This document shows, one piece after another, positions 17,613 to 26,964 of a stretch of DNA of 64,000 bases. The position numbers and the translations under genes were made by a program. Source of the stretch: Taishania sp. (lineage in GTDB: Bacteria; Bacteroidota; Bacteroidia; Flavobacteriales_D; Crocinitomicaceae); the NCBI GenBank assembly GCA_030150045.1, contig JASLGM010000028.1:62001-126000 (forward strand), given 5' to 3'. Position 1 is the stretch's first letter, and each line of letters opens with the position of its first letter. Below the pieces are notes generated by a model. It saw only the letters and a list, made by a program, of their open reading frames with translations, was not told where the DNA came from and did no database searches.

Positions 17613-17646
17613 TTTAACCATTCAGCAGATTAAATAATTAAATTTG
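17613..17646 (+). promoter_or_regulatory. Likely promoter of hemB
   Basis: TTTA (17613-17616) and TAAATTTG (17639-17646), 22 bases apart and 17 bases before the hemB ATG. Confidence 0.5.
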
Positions 17647-17663
17647 TAAAAAACACTTAAGTT

Positions 17664-18638
17664 ATGTTTATCAGACCAAGAAGAAATAGAAAGTCGGCGG
17701 TAATTCGTTCGATGGTAGAGGAGACTAAATTAGGAACAGAAAATTTGATTTATCCTATCTTTTTAAAGGATGGAAAAAATGTGAAGGAGGAAATTCATTC
17801 TATGCCTGGAAATTTCCGTTGGTCAGTAGATCAACTATTGCCTGAAATAGAAGAGTGTATGGAATTAGGTGTAAAGGTGTTTGATCTTTTCCCGGCAGTA
17901 GCTGAAGATTTAAAAGATAAGTTAGGTTCTTACAGTTATGCAGATGATAATTTCTACTTGCACGCCATTCGCCAAATTAAAGAACGTTTTCCTGAGGCAG
18001 TTTTAATGAGTGATGTTGCTTTAGATCCTTATTCTTCTGACGGACATGATGGTTTAGTTGACGAGTTTGGAAATATCCTTAACGACGAAACGCTGCCCAT
18101 CTTAAACAAAATGTCTTTGGCGCAAGCGCAAGCTGGTATCGATATCATCGGGCCGTCAGATATGATGGATGGACGAATTGCTTCAATTCGTACGATTTTA
18201 GATGATAATGATTTTAAAGATGTTTCTATCATGTCCTATACGGTGAAATATGCAAGTGCATTTTACGGACCTTTCCGTGACGCTTTGAAATCACAACCGA
18301 AAAGCGGAGATAAAAAAACATACCAAATGAATCCAGCGAATAAGAAGGAGGCGTTATTAGAAGCTGAATTAGATTTTCAAGAAGGAGCAGACATGTTGAT
18401 GGTAAAACCAGCATTGTGTTATTTGGATATTATTCATATCTTAAAAGAGAATTTTCCTATTCCAGTTACAGCTTACAATACAAGTGGTGAGGTAGCAATG
18501 GTATATGCAGCAGCTCAAAACGGTTGGATCAATTATGATATGGCTGTATACGAAATGCTAATCAGTATCAAACGTGCTGGGGCTGATGGAATCTTAACCT
18601 ATTTCGCTAAGGATTTCGCGAAAATGATTCGTAAATAA
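17664..18638 (+). CDS. hemB: Porphobilinogen synthase (delta-aminolevulinate dehydratase)
   Basis: Joins two 5-aminolevulinate molecules into porphobilinogen in heme synthesis. The two active-site lysines are Lys195 (SYTVKYASAFYGPFRDA) and Lys248 (MVKPALCYLD). The metal site reads DVALDPYSSDGHDG, with Asp and Ala where zinc enzymes have Cys, so this is the Mg/K-type rather than the zinc-cysteine type. Length 324 is typical. It is followed at 13 bases by a membrane protease gene with which it probably shares a transcript. Confidence 0.96.
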   Translation: MFIRPRRNRKSAVIRSMVEETKLGTENLIYPIFLKDGKNVKEEIHSMPGNFRWSVDQLLPEIEECMELGVKVFDLFPAVAEDLKDKLGSYSYADDNFYLHAIRQIKERFPEAVLMSDVALDPYSSDGHDGLVDEFGNILNDETLPILNKMSLAQAQAGIDIIGPSDMMDGRIASIRTILDDNDFKDVSIMSYTVKYASAFYGPFRDALKSQPKSGDKKTYQMNPANKKEALLEAELDFQEGADMLMVKPALCYLDIIHILKENFPIPVTAYNTSGEVAMVYAAAQNGWINYDMAVYEMLISIKRAGADGILTYFAKDFAKMIRK

Positions 18639-18651
18639 GCACTGAAATTAT

Positions 18652-19602
18652 ATGACAGAACTTGATTATTATCCACAAAAACCTGAATTAACAGAGTCGC
18701 AAAAGCGAAACAATTGGGCGGTTACTTTCTTTTCAATTGTGTTGTTTGTGCTTATTTTCTCGTTCTTCTTTGAAAGTAAAATGAACGTCATCCTGTTTTT
18801 GGTTGGCGTTCTGTTTTTACACGAATTAGGGCATTTCTTAGGAATGAAATTCTTTGGATACAAAAATGTAAGAATGCTTTTTGTTCCTATTTTAGGGGCT
18901 TTTGTTCATGGAAAGAAAGATGTCTATTCTCAAAAAGAATCACTTATTGTTTTGTTCCTAGGGCCTTTTCCAGGTGTTATCCTAGGGTGCCTTTGTATTT
19001 GGCTTAGTCCTATTATAGGATGGACTGATCTCTTTATTCTAGGCTTTTTGTTCTTATTACTCAATGTACTAAACCTCTTACCTATTGACCCTTTAGATGG
19101 CGGACAAATGCTGAAACATTTAATGAAAGGAAATTCAGAGCTTTTCTTATTGGTTTTTTCTTTTATTTCTTCTTTAGCAATGATTGGAATAGGACTTTTT
19201 ATGCATAGTACCGTATTAATTGTATTTGGATTTGCCATGGGGATCCGGGTGCGATCGATACAGAAAAAACGAAATATTCATAAAGAAATTACAAGTGAAG
19301 GCGTGAATTTTGTGCAAGTGTATAGAGAATTATCTAATAAGGATTATGCCATCATAAAAAATATCATCATTCAACGTAGTCCTGCGCTCGAAAAATATAT
19401 GGAAATGGCAGAGCAAGAGGAATTAGACGAACTTTTTGCACATCAAGTGAATAACGTACTTGAGCCACCTCTAAAAAAAGACGGAAATATTTTCTTCTTA
19501 TTTTTAGTCGTTCTTTTTTGGATTTTCTCTTTGCTATCCCCATTTTTGATGTATTATTTAAGTGATTTAAACTGGATGCGTTATGTCCTTTCGAGTTGGT
19601 GA
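18652..19602 (+). CDS. Site-2-protease-like M50 membrane metalloprotease
   Basis: The 316-residue membrane protein has the zinc motif HELGH (57-61) in a transmembrane helix and the second-site motif NLLPIDPLDGGQ near 140-152, both diagnostic of M50 proteases. Membrane helices are seen near 24-40, 45-65, 98-120, 122-142, 160-190 and 278-305. These enzymes cut proteins inside the membrane, for example anti-sigma factors; the substrate here is unknown. Its end overlaps the next gene by 20 bases, so the two are translationally linked. Confidence 0.87.
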   Translation: MTELDYYPQKPELTESQKRNNWAVTFFSIVLFVLIFSFFFESKMNVILFLVGVLFLHELGHFLGMKFFGYKNVRMLFVPILGAFVHGKKDVYSQKESLIVLFLGPFPGVILGCLCIWLSPIIGWTDLFILGFLFLLLNVLNLLPIDPLDGGQMLKHLMKGNSELFLLVFSFISSLAMIGIGLFMHSTVLIVFGFAMGIRVRSIQKKRNIHKEITSEGVNFVQVYRELSNKDYAIIKNIIIQRSPALEKYMEMAEQEELDELFAHQVNNVLEPPLKKDGNIFFLFLVVLFWIFSLLSPFLMYYLSDLNWMRYVLSSW

Positions 19603-20122
19603 GGAAGTCGTTTTTCTCTATGAAGTTGGTGGAGGAAAAGTAACTAAGATCATGGGGAATACCTATTACGTAGAAGATGAAACAGGCTTTGATCGTCCAT
19701 TTGACGTGCGTTTTCTTGCCAAAAAACATAATGCGAAAGCAAAAACAAATCACAAAATAGAAGAAGTAATAGCCGAAAAGGAAGGAAAACGTCACCTCAA
19801 GAAAAAAGTGAAGGCCATACAAAAGCATGCGGATTTTTGGGAATTAGATTTACATTTCGAAGAAATATCTCCTTCCAATATAGGATTGACCAATACCGAA
19901 ATCCTTTACAAGCAATTGCATGTTTTTAAACGATTTTATCATGAAGCACGTGAAAAAAAAATGAGAAGAATTGTCATCATTCACGGCGTAGGGAAAGGAG
20001 TGTTGAGACAAGAAATTCGTGAATTTTTGATGGGACAAGGCGGAGCAGCAGAATTCCTAGATGGATCTTATCAGGAATATGGGTTTGGCGCAACCCAGAT
20101 TGAGTTGCGCTATAAATATTAA
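19583..20122 (+). CDS. Smr-domain protein
   Basis: 179 residues with a short N-terminal beta domain (MSFRVGEEVVFLYEVGGG), a Lys-rich linker, and a C-terminal Smr domain marked by ELDLHFEE (87-94) and HGVGKGVLR (134-142). Smr domains occur in MutS2 and stand-alone nucleases that act on branched DNA or stalled-ribosome mRNA. The N-terminal fusion resembles the DUF2027/Smr proteins of Bacteroidota. It overlaps the protease gene by 20 bases and is 6 bases from a convergent gene, with no terminator between them. Confidence 0.82.
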   Translation: MSFRVGEEVVFLYEVGGGKVTKIMGNTYYVEDETGFDRPFDVRFLAKKHNAKAKTNHKIEEVIAEKEGKRHLKKKVKAIQKHADFWELDLHFEEISPSNIGLTNTEILYKQLHVFKRFYHEAREKKMRRIVIIHGVGKGVLRQEIREFLMGQGGAAEFLDGSYQEYGFGATQIELRYKY

Positions 20123-20128
20123 TACATC

Positions 20129-21244
20129 TTATTGATTCAATTCTTGACGAAGCTTCGTAATGATTACTTCAGCCTCTTTTTCATTGCCCATCTTTTGCAA
20201 TAGTACGGCTTTGGTATAACGTGCGTATTGATGTTCAGGGTCTCTGGTCAATGCTTTGTCAACCGTTTTTAATCCCAATTTATAATCCTTTTGTGAAAGA
20301 CCGTTCTCAGCAATTCCATTGGAAATAGAAATCAAATCATCGCTGCTGTTGAATTTCTTTAGCATTTTTTTATAATGCTTCATCAATAGTTTTGTTTGAT
20401 TGGTTTCAGCTAGATAAAAGGCATACAAGCCTGCGTAAGCATGATCCTTTTCTCCATTTGTTAATGGAAGCACCAATTCATCAAACACTTTTTTATCTTT
20501 AAATCGATCGATGTTAAAGAAGATTTCCATCGAGCCAATGGTGTGGGGAAAGTCCGACTGAAATTCCAATGAAAAATGTTGACGGTTTACTTTATAGGTA
20601 TCCCAATCTTTTAAAATGGCGTGACGGATCTCAGGATCTTCAATTTGTACAAGCGAAGCAATTAAATCTTCGTGTTCCATGACATACCAATTCTCTTGCT
20701 TACGTAAATAAGAAATTCCTACAGTTTCCAACTCAGGAGCGTCGGTGTCAATTAAATGTTGAATGTATTTTAACGCAATTTCTCTATCATCAGGATTGTC
20801 TAAATATTGCTCCTTTAATCCTTTTGCATTTTTCAATGGATTAAGAGCAGTTTGTCCTGATTCAATCAACTCGCTTGCACTCATGGAACCCAATACAGTA
20901 TGGATTACCTCCCCGTCACCATCAATGAACAACAGGGTAGGGTAAGCGCGAACATTGTACTTTTCAGCGAGCGTAATTCCTTCCCCTTTTTCCATGTCAA
21001 ATTTAGCGTTGACAAAATTCTTGTTGAAGAAATCACCAACTTCTGCCTGTGGAAAAATCTTGCTTGACATAGCTTTACAAGGTCCGCACCAAGTAGTGTA
21101 TGCGTCAAGAAAAATAACTTTATTTTCGCTTTTTGCTTGATGAAGAATGTCGTTCCAGCTGTCTTGTGAGAATTGAATCCCTTGCGCGAAGAGAACCGTT
21201 CCAGCGCCTATTGCCAGCGAGGTGTTGATAAGATATTGAATCAT
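20129..21244 (-). CDS. Secreted thioredoxin-like protein with helical repeat tail
   Basis: Residues 1-21 form a signal peptide. A thioredoxin domain follows at about 22-135 with the redox motif WCGPCK (52-57) and the cis-Pro loop RAYPTLLFIDGDG. The remaining 230 residues are helical and end with a TPR-like pair (KLGLKTVDKALTRDPEHQYA). The domain order fits periplasmic thiol-disulfide proteins of Bacteroidota. The exact partner is unknown. It lies 1 base after the lipoprotein gene at 21246, so the two form an operon. Confidence 0.83.
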   Translation of the reverse strand: MIQYLINTSLAIGAGTVLFAQGIQFSQDSWNDILHQAKSENKVIFLDAYTTWCGPCKAMSSKIFPQAEVGDFFNKNFVNAKFDMEKGEGITLAEKYNVRAYPTLLFIDGDGEVIHTVLGSMSASELIESGQTALNPLKNAKGLKEQYLDNPDDREIALKYIQHLIDTDAPELETVGISYLRKQENWYVMEHEDLIASLVQIEDPEIRHAILKDWDTYKVNRQHFSLEFQSDFPHTIGSMEIFFNIDRFKDKKVFDELVLPLTNGEKDHAYAGLYAFYLAETNQTKLLMKHYKKMLKKFNSSDDLISISNGIAENGLSQKDYKLGLKTVDKALTRDPEHQYARYTKAVLLQKMGNEKEAEVIITKLRQELNQ

Positions 21245-21245
21245 T

Positions 21246-21617
21246 TTATGGTTTTGTAATTATGATATGTAAATTTGCGTTGTTCTTTTTATTTCCCTTA
21301 TCTTTTTTGTATTTTACATCTAAGAAGTTGATGTTATATCCTTTGTAAGGTGTTTGTTCAAAGTTAAAAGTCGTTGATTTATCCAATAAAACTGTTGCTT
21401 TTACCTCTTCAATAGTGTAACAATAAGCGCCTTCCGGACATCTCGAATCGCTATAATCAATAAATTTAATGTCTATATGATCATCCACTTCTGGGAGCAT
21501 AACACGTACTTCTTTATTAAAAGGGATGATGATTTCCACACCAATACCAACCGAAGTTTTCCCGCAGGAGGTTAACAGTAAAATGCTTAGAACGAAAGAG
21601 GAAATAAGTTTAAACAT
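21246..21617 (-). CDS. Small lipoprotein with RCP-x4-C motif
   Basis: 123 residues with lipobox LLTSC. The mature part holds SRCPEGAYC, a short Cys pair seen in a loose family of small Bacteroidota lipoproteins, then beta strands and a Lys/Asn-rich tail. I do not know its function. It is transcribed just ahead of the thioredoxin-like gene; the two cysteines could be a redox target of it (inference). Confidence 0.6.
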   Translation of the reverse strand: MFKLISSFVLSILLLTSCGKTSVGIGVEIIIPFNKEVRVMLPEVDDHIDIKFIDYSDSRCPEGAYCYTIEEVKATVLLDKSTTFNFEQTPYKGYNINFLDVKYKKDKGNKKNNANLHIIITKP

Positions 21618-21743
21618 ATGGTTTTAAAAAAAAGTGATTTACGTAAAACTACAAGAATTATTCCAAAATGTTACCGATTAGATTTGAAAAAACGTTAATT
21701 GGAATAAATTGAAAGATGCTCTTAATGAATAAGATTTGATTAT

Positions 21744-21880
21744 TTTGGGCGTTCCCTCTTTCCCTGCCCAAGACGAGTTGGGACAAAGAAAGAGGGCAGG
21801 CTATTCGTTCCTAGTCCTCGTCCCCTCCCCAATGCATTGGGGAGGGACTGTGGGCTATCCGCTGCTATCCTTAACGCGAG
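21744..21880 (+). repeat. Family B two-hairpin repeat, copy 2
   Basis: Starts TTTTGGGCGTT and ends TCCTTAACGCGAG. Hairpin 1 CCCTCTTTC with GAAAGAGGG plus an inner CCCAA with TTGGG. Hairpin 2 is a near-perfect palindrome CCTCCCCAATGCATTGGGGAGG. It belongs to the subfamily ending CTTAACGCGAG, together with the copy at 38834. An A copy follows 46 bases later on the same strand. Confidence 0.8.
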
Positions 21881-21926
21881 ATTTGTTTTTAATAATGAAG
21901 TAATTTGTGTTCAGAATTAGAATCTT

Positions 21927-22070
21927 CTGCCCGGGAGTAGTGCGGTAGCTAAAAGAGGAAAAACGGTGTGAACCTTCTTGTATAACTGCGACCAACGGAA
22001 GCGCGTTGGAAAAGGTAGGTGAACCCGTTTTGATGCGTTTACTAAAGCACGAATACCGATGAAGGCAGCC
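21927..22070 (+). repeat. Family A structured repeat, copy 4
   Basis: 144 bp, beginning CTGCC and ending GGCAGCC, where all other copies have CAGCC and GGCTG: both sides changed together. Other pairs: GTGC with GCAC; TAAA with TTTA; AAAACGG with CCGTTTT; AAC with GTT continued by T-G and T-A pairs. Loop TGCGACCAACGGAAGCGC. This is the only copy between divergent genes. Confidence 0.83.
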
Positions 22071-22176
22071 ATATTATTTCTATCAAAAAACAATGTAAGT
22101 ATTAGAAAATGATTAGGATTCTCTTAAAAAATTAAAATATTTTTTTCTTTTCTTGGAAAGGTTGTACCTTAGTGAA

Positions 22177-22551
22177 GTGAAATTCGTAAAGCATTTTTTA
22201 TTTGTTGTTGTTCTTTTACAAGGATTGACGGTTGAGCAGTTTGCAAAAATTCCTCAGCTGTACACGCATTTTGTGGAGCATAACGAAATAAAGGAAATGT
22301 CTTTTGCGCATTTTTTGGTACATCATTATTTGGAACAAGATCACGATGATGATGACGATGAGCAAGATATGGCACTTCCTTTCAAAAATGCGGTGCACAG
22401 TTGTTTTCACTTTTTTGAAGATGCGCGTGTGGAACTTTCCCTTGATTTTGCTATTGAACCAATAGATAAAGACCATTTCGGGAGCGCAGAAAGCTACTAT
22501 CCAACTCCTGTTTTCGATATTCCCCATCCACCTGCCAATTCCATTTTATAG
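22177..22551 (+). CDS. Small acidic/His-rich protein of a metal-efflux operon
   Basis: 124 residues starting at a GTG (VKFVKHFLFVVVLLQ) that gives a membrane or signal segment. The frame also runs back to a TTG at 22153, but the added residues are not signal-like. The middle holds HHYLEQDHDDDDDEQD, a probable metal-binding stretch, and CFHFFEDARVE follows. A small protein of this kind commonly precedes CusA-type pumps in Bacteroidota. It starts the efflux operon, 63 bases before the pump gene. Likely a periplasmic metal-binding accessory (inference). Confidence 0.6.
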   Translation: MKFVKHFLFVVVLLQGLTVEQFAKIPQLYTHFVEHNEIKEMSFAHFLVHHYLEQDHDDDDDEQDMALPFKNAVHSCFHFFEDARVELSLDFAIEPIDKDHFGSAESYYPTPVFDIPHPPANSIL

Positions 22552-22614
22552 CTCGTAGAATACGTTCTTGCGTTTTGTTGGGACGTCATTTTTAATGAAT
22601 AAAATGGATGAATT

Positions 22615-25600
22615 ATGTTATCTAAAATAATCGCTTTTTCAATAAAGAATAAGCTAACAGTCGGCGCGCTAATCCTTTTCTGGATCGGATTTGGGAGTTA
22701 TGAAATGACCAAATTGCCCATAGACGCGGTTCCCGACATTACAAATAATCAAGTACAAGTTATTACCACTTCGCCCGCTCTTGGGGCAGAAGATGTGGAA
22801 CGTTTGATTACTTTTCCTTTGGAGCAGTTGATGAGTAATATTCCTCATTTGCAAGAAAATAGATCCATGTCACGCTTTGGATTGTCAGTAATCACGCTGG
22901 TGTTTGATGACGAAGTGGATATTTATTGGGCGAGGCAGCAAATCAGTGAACGCATCAATCAATTGGAATTACAGGCGGGAATGGAACGTCCAGAAATTGG
23001 ACCCATTACTACCGGGTTAGGGGAAATTTATCAATATGTTTTACAACCTAAAAAGGGCTTCGAAAAGCAATATAGCTTAGATGAATTGCGTAGCATTCAG
23101 GATTGGCAAGTGCGCCGTCAATTGCTGGGAACGAAAGGCGTTGCCGAAGTTTCTACTTTTGGAGGTTTGTTGCGTCAATATGAAGTAGGTGTAGATCCTT
23201 TTCAGTTGGCTGCGCAAGGCATAAGCATGGAAGAAGTGTATGCAGCGCTAGAACAAAACAATGCTAACACTGGTGGTGCTTACATAGAAAAAGGACAAAC
23301 GGTTTTATACATTCGTAGTAATGGATTAATTGAGTCGCTGAATGACATTGGAAATATTGTTGTCAAAAACAGTGAACAAGGGCTTCCTATTCTTGTGAAA
23401 GATGTTGGAGAAGTACGCATTGGTTCTGCGATTAGATATGGAGCGCTGACTACAGACCAATTGGGCGAGGTAACTGGCGGAATTGTCATGATGCTGAAGG
23501 ATGAAAATTCGTCTGAGGTGATTGAGCATGTGAAAGAACGTGTGAAAGAAATCGAGAAAACCTTGCCTGAAGGATTGGAGATTAAACCTTTTCTAGATCG
23601 TACAAAAATGGTGGATAATGCTATCAGTACGGTTAAAACCAATTTATTAGAAGGTGCATTAATTGTCCTTTTTGTTTTGGTATTATTCCTTGGTAATATT
23701 CGTGCAGGTTTAATTGTTGCCTCCGTGATCCCACTTTCTTTGCTTTTTGCCATTTCCATGATGAACATTTTTGGAGTCAGCGGAAACTTAATGAGCTTAG
23801 GAGCATTGGATTTTGGACTTATTGTTGACGGTGCAGTGATTATTGTGGAAGCCGTTTTACACGTGTTGGTTTCCAAAAAATACTTGGATGGTACGGTGTT
23901 ATCTAAAGATCAAATGAATAATGAAGTTCAGAACTCAGCTTCAAAGATGATGAATGCGGCCGTGTTTGGACAAATCATCATTCTTATTGTTTATTTACCC
24001 ATACTTTCTTTACAAGGGATTGAAGGAAAAATGTTTAAACCAATGGCGCAAACAGTTGCCTTTGCCATATTGGGAGCTTTTATTCTTTCTATTACGTATG
24101 TTCCAATGATGTCCAGTTGGGTATTGAGCAAAAAAATCTCGTTAAAACCAAATTGGTCAGATCGAATAATGCTGAAAATAGAAAATGTTTTCACAAAATG
24201 TTTTGATGCATTGTTCCGTTTTAAATACCTTTTGCTTTCTGTTGTTTTGGCTCTATTAGTGGTTTGTGTAATGATTTTCAATCGCATGGGAGGAGAATTT
24301 ATTCCTCAGTTGGAAGAAGGAGATTTTGCGGTAGAAACTCGTCTGTTAGTTGGAACAAACCTAAAAACAACCATTGAAACATTTTCTGGTATTTCTAAAG
24401 AATTGAAAGATAATTTTGAAGAAGTTGAGCAAGTGGTTTCTCGAATTGGTTCATCTGAAATTCCAACAGATCCTATGCCGATTGAAGCGGGAGATATGAT
24501 TGTTGTATTAAAACCCAAGAAGGAATGGAAAAACGCCAGTTCGTTTACGGAGTTGGCGGATAAAATGTCAGAAAAAATTCAAGAAGGTTATCCTGGCGTA
24601 TTGTTGAGTTTTCAATTTCCTGTTCAAATGCGCTTTAATGAGTTGATGACGGGGGCAAAACAAGATGTCGTTGTGAAAATATTTGGAGAGAATCTTGATT
24701 TACTAACCGCTTACGCAGAACAGATTGGTAAAATCGTTGAGTCGGTGGAGGGTACAACAGATGTTTATGTGGAACAAATGACAGGAATGCCGCAAACAAT
24801 TGTCAATTATGACCGTCAGGCAATGGCGCGTCACGGCATAACGATTGATCAAGTAAACCGTATTGTAAATGCCAGTTTCGCAGGAGGAAAAGCAGGAGTT
24901 GTCTACGAAGGAGAAAAACGCTTCGATCTAGTCGTGCGTATGAAAGATTCATTACGCAGCGGATATCAATCATTGGAAAATGTGTTTGTAACGAATGCAA
25001 AGGGTGTACAAATTCCTTTGCGTACGCTTGCAACAATTGATGAAGTGTTAGGTCCAAACCAAATTCAACGAGAAAATGCGAAGCGACGTATAACTGTTGG
25101 ATTTAACGTCCGTGGTAAAGATGTAGAGTCTGTGGTAAATGAATTGCAAGGAAAAGTAGATAAACTTTTAAAAATGGAACCTTCTTATCATTTGGCTTAT
25201 GGAGGAAGTTTTCAAAATTTACAGGAAGCAAAAGAACGTTTGGTGATCGCGGTTCCCATTGCCTTACTATTGATTTTCATTCTTTTATTCGTAGCATTTA
25301 GAAATATGAAAGATGTATTGTTGATTTTTACAGCTATTCCACTTTCTTCCATTGGAGGTATTTTAGCATTGACAGCACGAGATTTACCTTTTAGTATCAG
25401 TGCTGGCGTAGGGTTTATAGCTCTTTTTGGTGTGGCTGTTCTAAATGGAATAGTTTTGATTACGGAATTCAATCGTGGTCTAGCAGAACATCCTGATTGG
25501 GATTTGTTGAAAGTGGTACGTCAAGGTGTGCGTACGCGCTTACGCCCTGTTTTGATGACTGCTAGCGTAGCCTCTTTAGGATTTATACCAATGGCCTTGA

Positions 25601-26964
25601 GCAACGGAGCAGGAGCAGAGGTTCAACGCCCATTAGCTACCGTTGTGATCGGAGGATTACTTTCTGCAACCGTTTTAACCTTGTTCTTGTTGCCTTTCTT
25701 TTATTATGTGATTCACAAAAAACAATACAAAGCACGAGTAGTTTTAAGTGCACTTGTTCTTTTCCTTTTTGGAGGTAGTGGGTTTGCACAAACGCCTATT
25801 TCATTGGAGAAAGCTATTGAAGTGGCACAAGAGAACAATCGATGGATAAAACAAGGTGAGTTAGCTATAGAAAGTGGTAGGTATTTGAAAGGATCGGCTT
25901 TTGAGGTTCCCAAAACAAATGTTGATTTCGGATGGGGAAACTACAATTCAAATTACAAAGATTGGAGTTTTTCCTTAGGGCAAACTATTGATTTTCCTAC
26001 CGTATATGCTAATCGTTCAAAAGCATTTCAAGCACAAGTAGATGTAATTCGTAAACAGCAGTTAATGAATAAACGTGATCTTATTGCGCAACTTCGTTCT
26101 GTTTTTTACGAGTATCAATTGTTAGCGCAAAGAAAAGAATTACTTCATTATTCAGACAGTTTATTGCGTATTGCAGCTTTGCAGTTGGAACATGAGTTAA
26201 AGGCAGGAGCTGTTACATTAATGGAACAAAAATTGGCGGAAACGCAATCCAAACAAGTGCAAATGCAATTGAATGGTTTGGAAAATGATCGATTGATTTT
26301 AGTGGAAACCTTTAATTGGATACTACAAGCAGATCAAGTTTTTGTTCCTGAAAATGAAGCGTATAAAATCCAAACTAAAAATCAAGGGATTATTAAAGCG
26401 AATGATCCAGTGAATAATCTAGAATTTCAGGTGGCCAAGCAGGAAATGGAAGCTGCGAAATGGAATGTTAAGCTTCAAAAAAGTGAAATGTTACCTTCAT
26501 TTTCCTTTGCATACTTGAACCAAAGTTTATCCGGTTATTATAGCATTCAAAATCAAGAACAGTTTCTTGGTAAGAATTATCGTTTTCATTCGTTTCAAGC
26601 TGGAATAGCGATTCCCTTGTTTTTTCCAGGGACAACCAAACGTTTGAAGTTTGAGCAAATGAAAGTAGATCAGTTGCAATTGGAATTAGAGCGAAAAACG
26701 TTTCAATATAACGCAGCTTATCAACAAGCGCAATCGGAGATGAAAAAGGCAAGTGATGCATTAGTGTTTTATGAAGAAACCGCTTTGCCAAACAGTCAGT
26801 TTATTTTTGACGAAGCTAATTTACGTTACAAATTAGGGGAAATAAATTTCACGTCTTGGCTCATTTATGTTCAGCAAGTTATCGGTATACAAACTGAATA
26901 TTTGAACGCTTTAGGAAATTACAATAGTGCAATTATTGCATTCAAACGTATTAATAATGAATAA
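22615..26964 (+). CDS. Heavy-metal RND efflux pump fused to a TolC-like outer-membrane domain
   Basis: 1449 residues. Residues 1-1035 are a CusA/CzcA-type RND pump: N-terminal membrane segment, PDITNNQVQV of the porter domain, and DFGLIVDGAVIIVE (399-412), where Asp405 is the expected proton-relay residue of the heavy-metal subfamily. A second signal-like segment at about 1042-1060 (VVLSALVLFLFGG) leads into a TolC-type domain (about 1060-1449) with two helical coiled repeats (LEKAIEVAQENNRWIKQGEL). The fusion is known in Bacteroidota. Metal specificity (Cu, Ag, Zn, Co or Cd) cannot be read with confidence. It overlaps the start of the membrane fusion gene. Confidence 0.9.
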   Translation: MLSKIIAFSIKNKLTVGALILFWIGFGSYEMTKLPIDAVPDITNNQVQVITTSPALGAEDVERLITFPLEQLMSNIPHLQENRSMSRFGLSVITLVFDDEVDIYWARQQISERINQLELQAGMERPEIGPITTGLGEIYQYVLQPKKGFEKQYSLDELRSIQDWQVRRQLLGTKGVAEVSTFGGLLRQYEVGVDPFQLAAQGISMEEVYAALEQNNANTGGAYIEKGQTVLYIRSNGLIESLNDIGNIVVKNSEQGLPILVKDVGEVRIGSAIRYGALTTDQLGEVTGGIVMMLKDENSSEVIEHVKERVKEIEKTLPEGLEIKPFLDRTKMVDNAISTVKTNLLEGALIVLFVLVLFLGNIRAGLIVASVIPLSLLFAISMMNIFGVSGNLMSLGALDFGLIVDGAVIIVEAVLHVLVSKKYLDGTVLSKDQMNNEVQNSASKMMNAAVFGQIIILIVYLPILSLQGIEGKMFKPMAQTVAFAILGAFILSITYVPMMSSWVLSKKISLKPNWSDRIMLKIENVFTKCFDALFRFKYLLLSVVLALLVVCVMIFNRMGGEFIPQLEEGDFAVETRLLVGTNLKTTIETFSGISKELKDNFEEVEQVVSRIGSSEIPTDPMPIEAGDMIVVLKPKKEWKNASSFTELADKMSEKIQEGYPGVLLSFQFPVQMRFNELMTGAKQDVVVKIFGENLDLLTAYAEQIGKIVESVEGTTDVYVEQMTGMPQTIVNYDRQAMARHGITIDQVNRIVNASFAGGKAGVVYEGEKRFDLVVRMKDSLRSGYQSLENVFVTNAKGVQIPLRTLATIDEVLGPNQIQRENAKRRITVGFNVRGKDVESVVNELQGKVDKLLKMEPSYHLAYGGSFQNLQEAKERLVIAVPIALLLIFILLFVAFRNMKDVLLIFTAIPLSSIGGILALTARDLPFSISAGVGFIALFGVAVLNGIVLITEFNRGLAEHPDWDLLKVVRQGVRTRLRPVLMTASVASLGFIPMALSNGAGAEVQRPLATVVIGGLLSATVLTLFLLPFFYYVIHKKQYKARVVLSALVLFLFGGSGFAQTPISLEKAIEVAQENNRWIKQGELAIESGRYLKGSAFEVPKTNVDFGWGNYNSNYKDWSFSLGQTIDFPTVYANRSKAFQAQVDVIRKQQLMNKRDLIAQLRSVFYEYQLLAQRKELLHYSDSLLRIAALQLEHELKAGAVTLMEQKLAETQSKQVQMQLNGLENDRLILVETFNWILQADQVFVPENEAYKIQTKNQGIIKANDPVNNLEFQVAKQEMEAAKWNVKLQKSEMLPSFSFAYLNQSLSGYYSIQNQEQFLGKNYRFHSFQAGIAIPLFFPGTTKRLKFEQMKVDQLQLELERKTFQYNAAYQQAQSEMKKASDALVFYEETALPNSQFIFDEANLRYKLGEINFTSWLIYVQQVIGIQTEYLNALGNYNSAIIAFKRINNE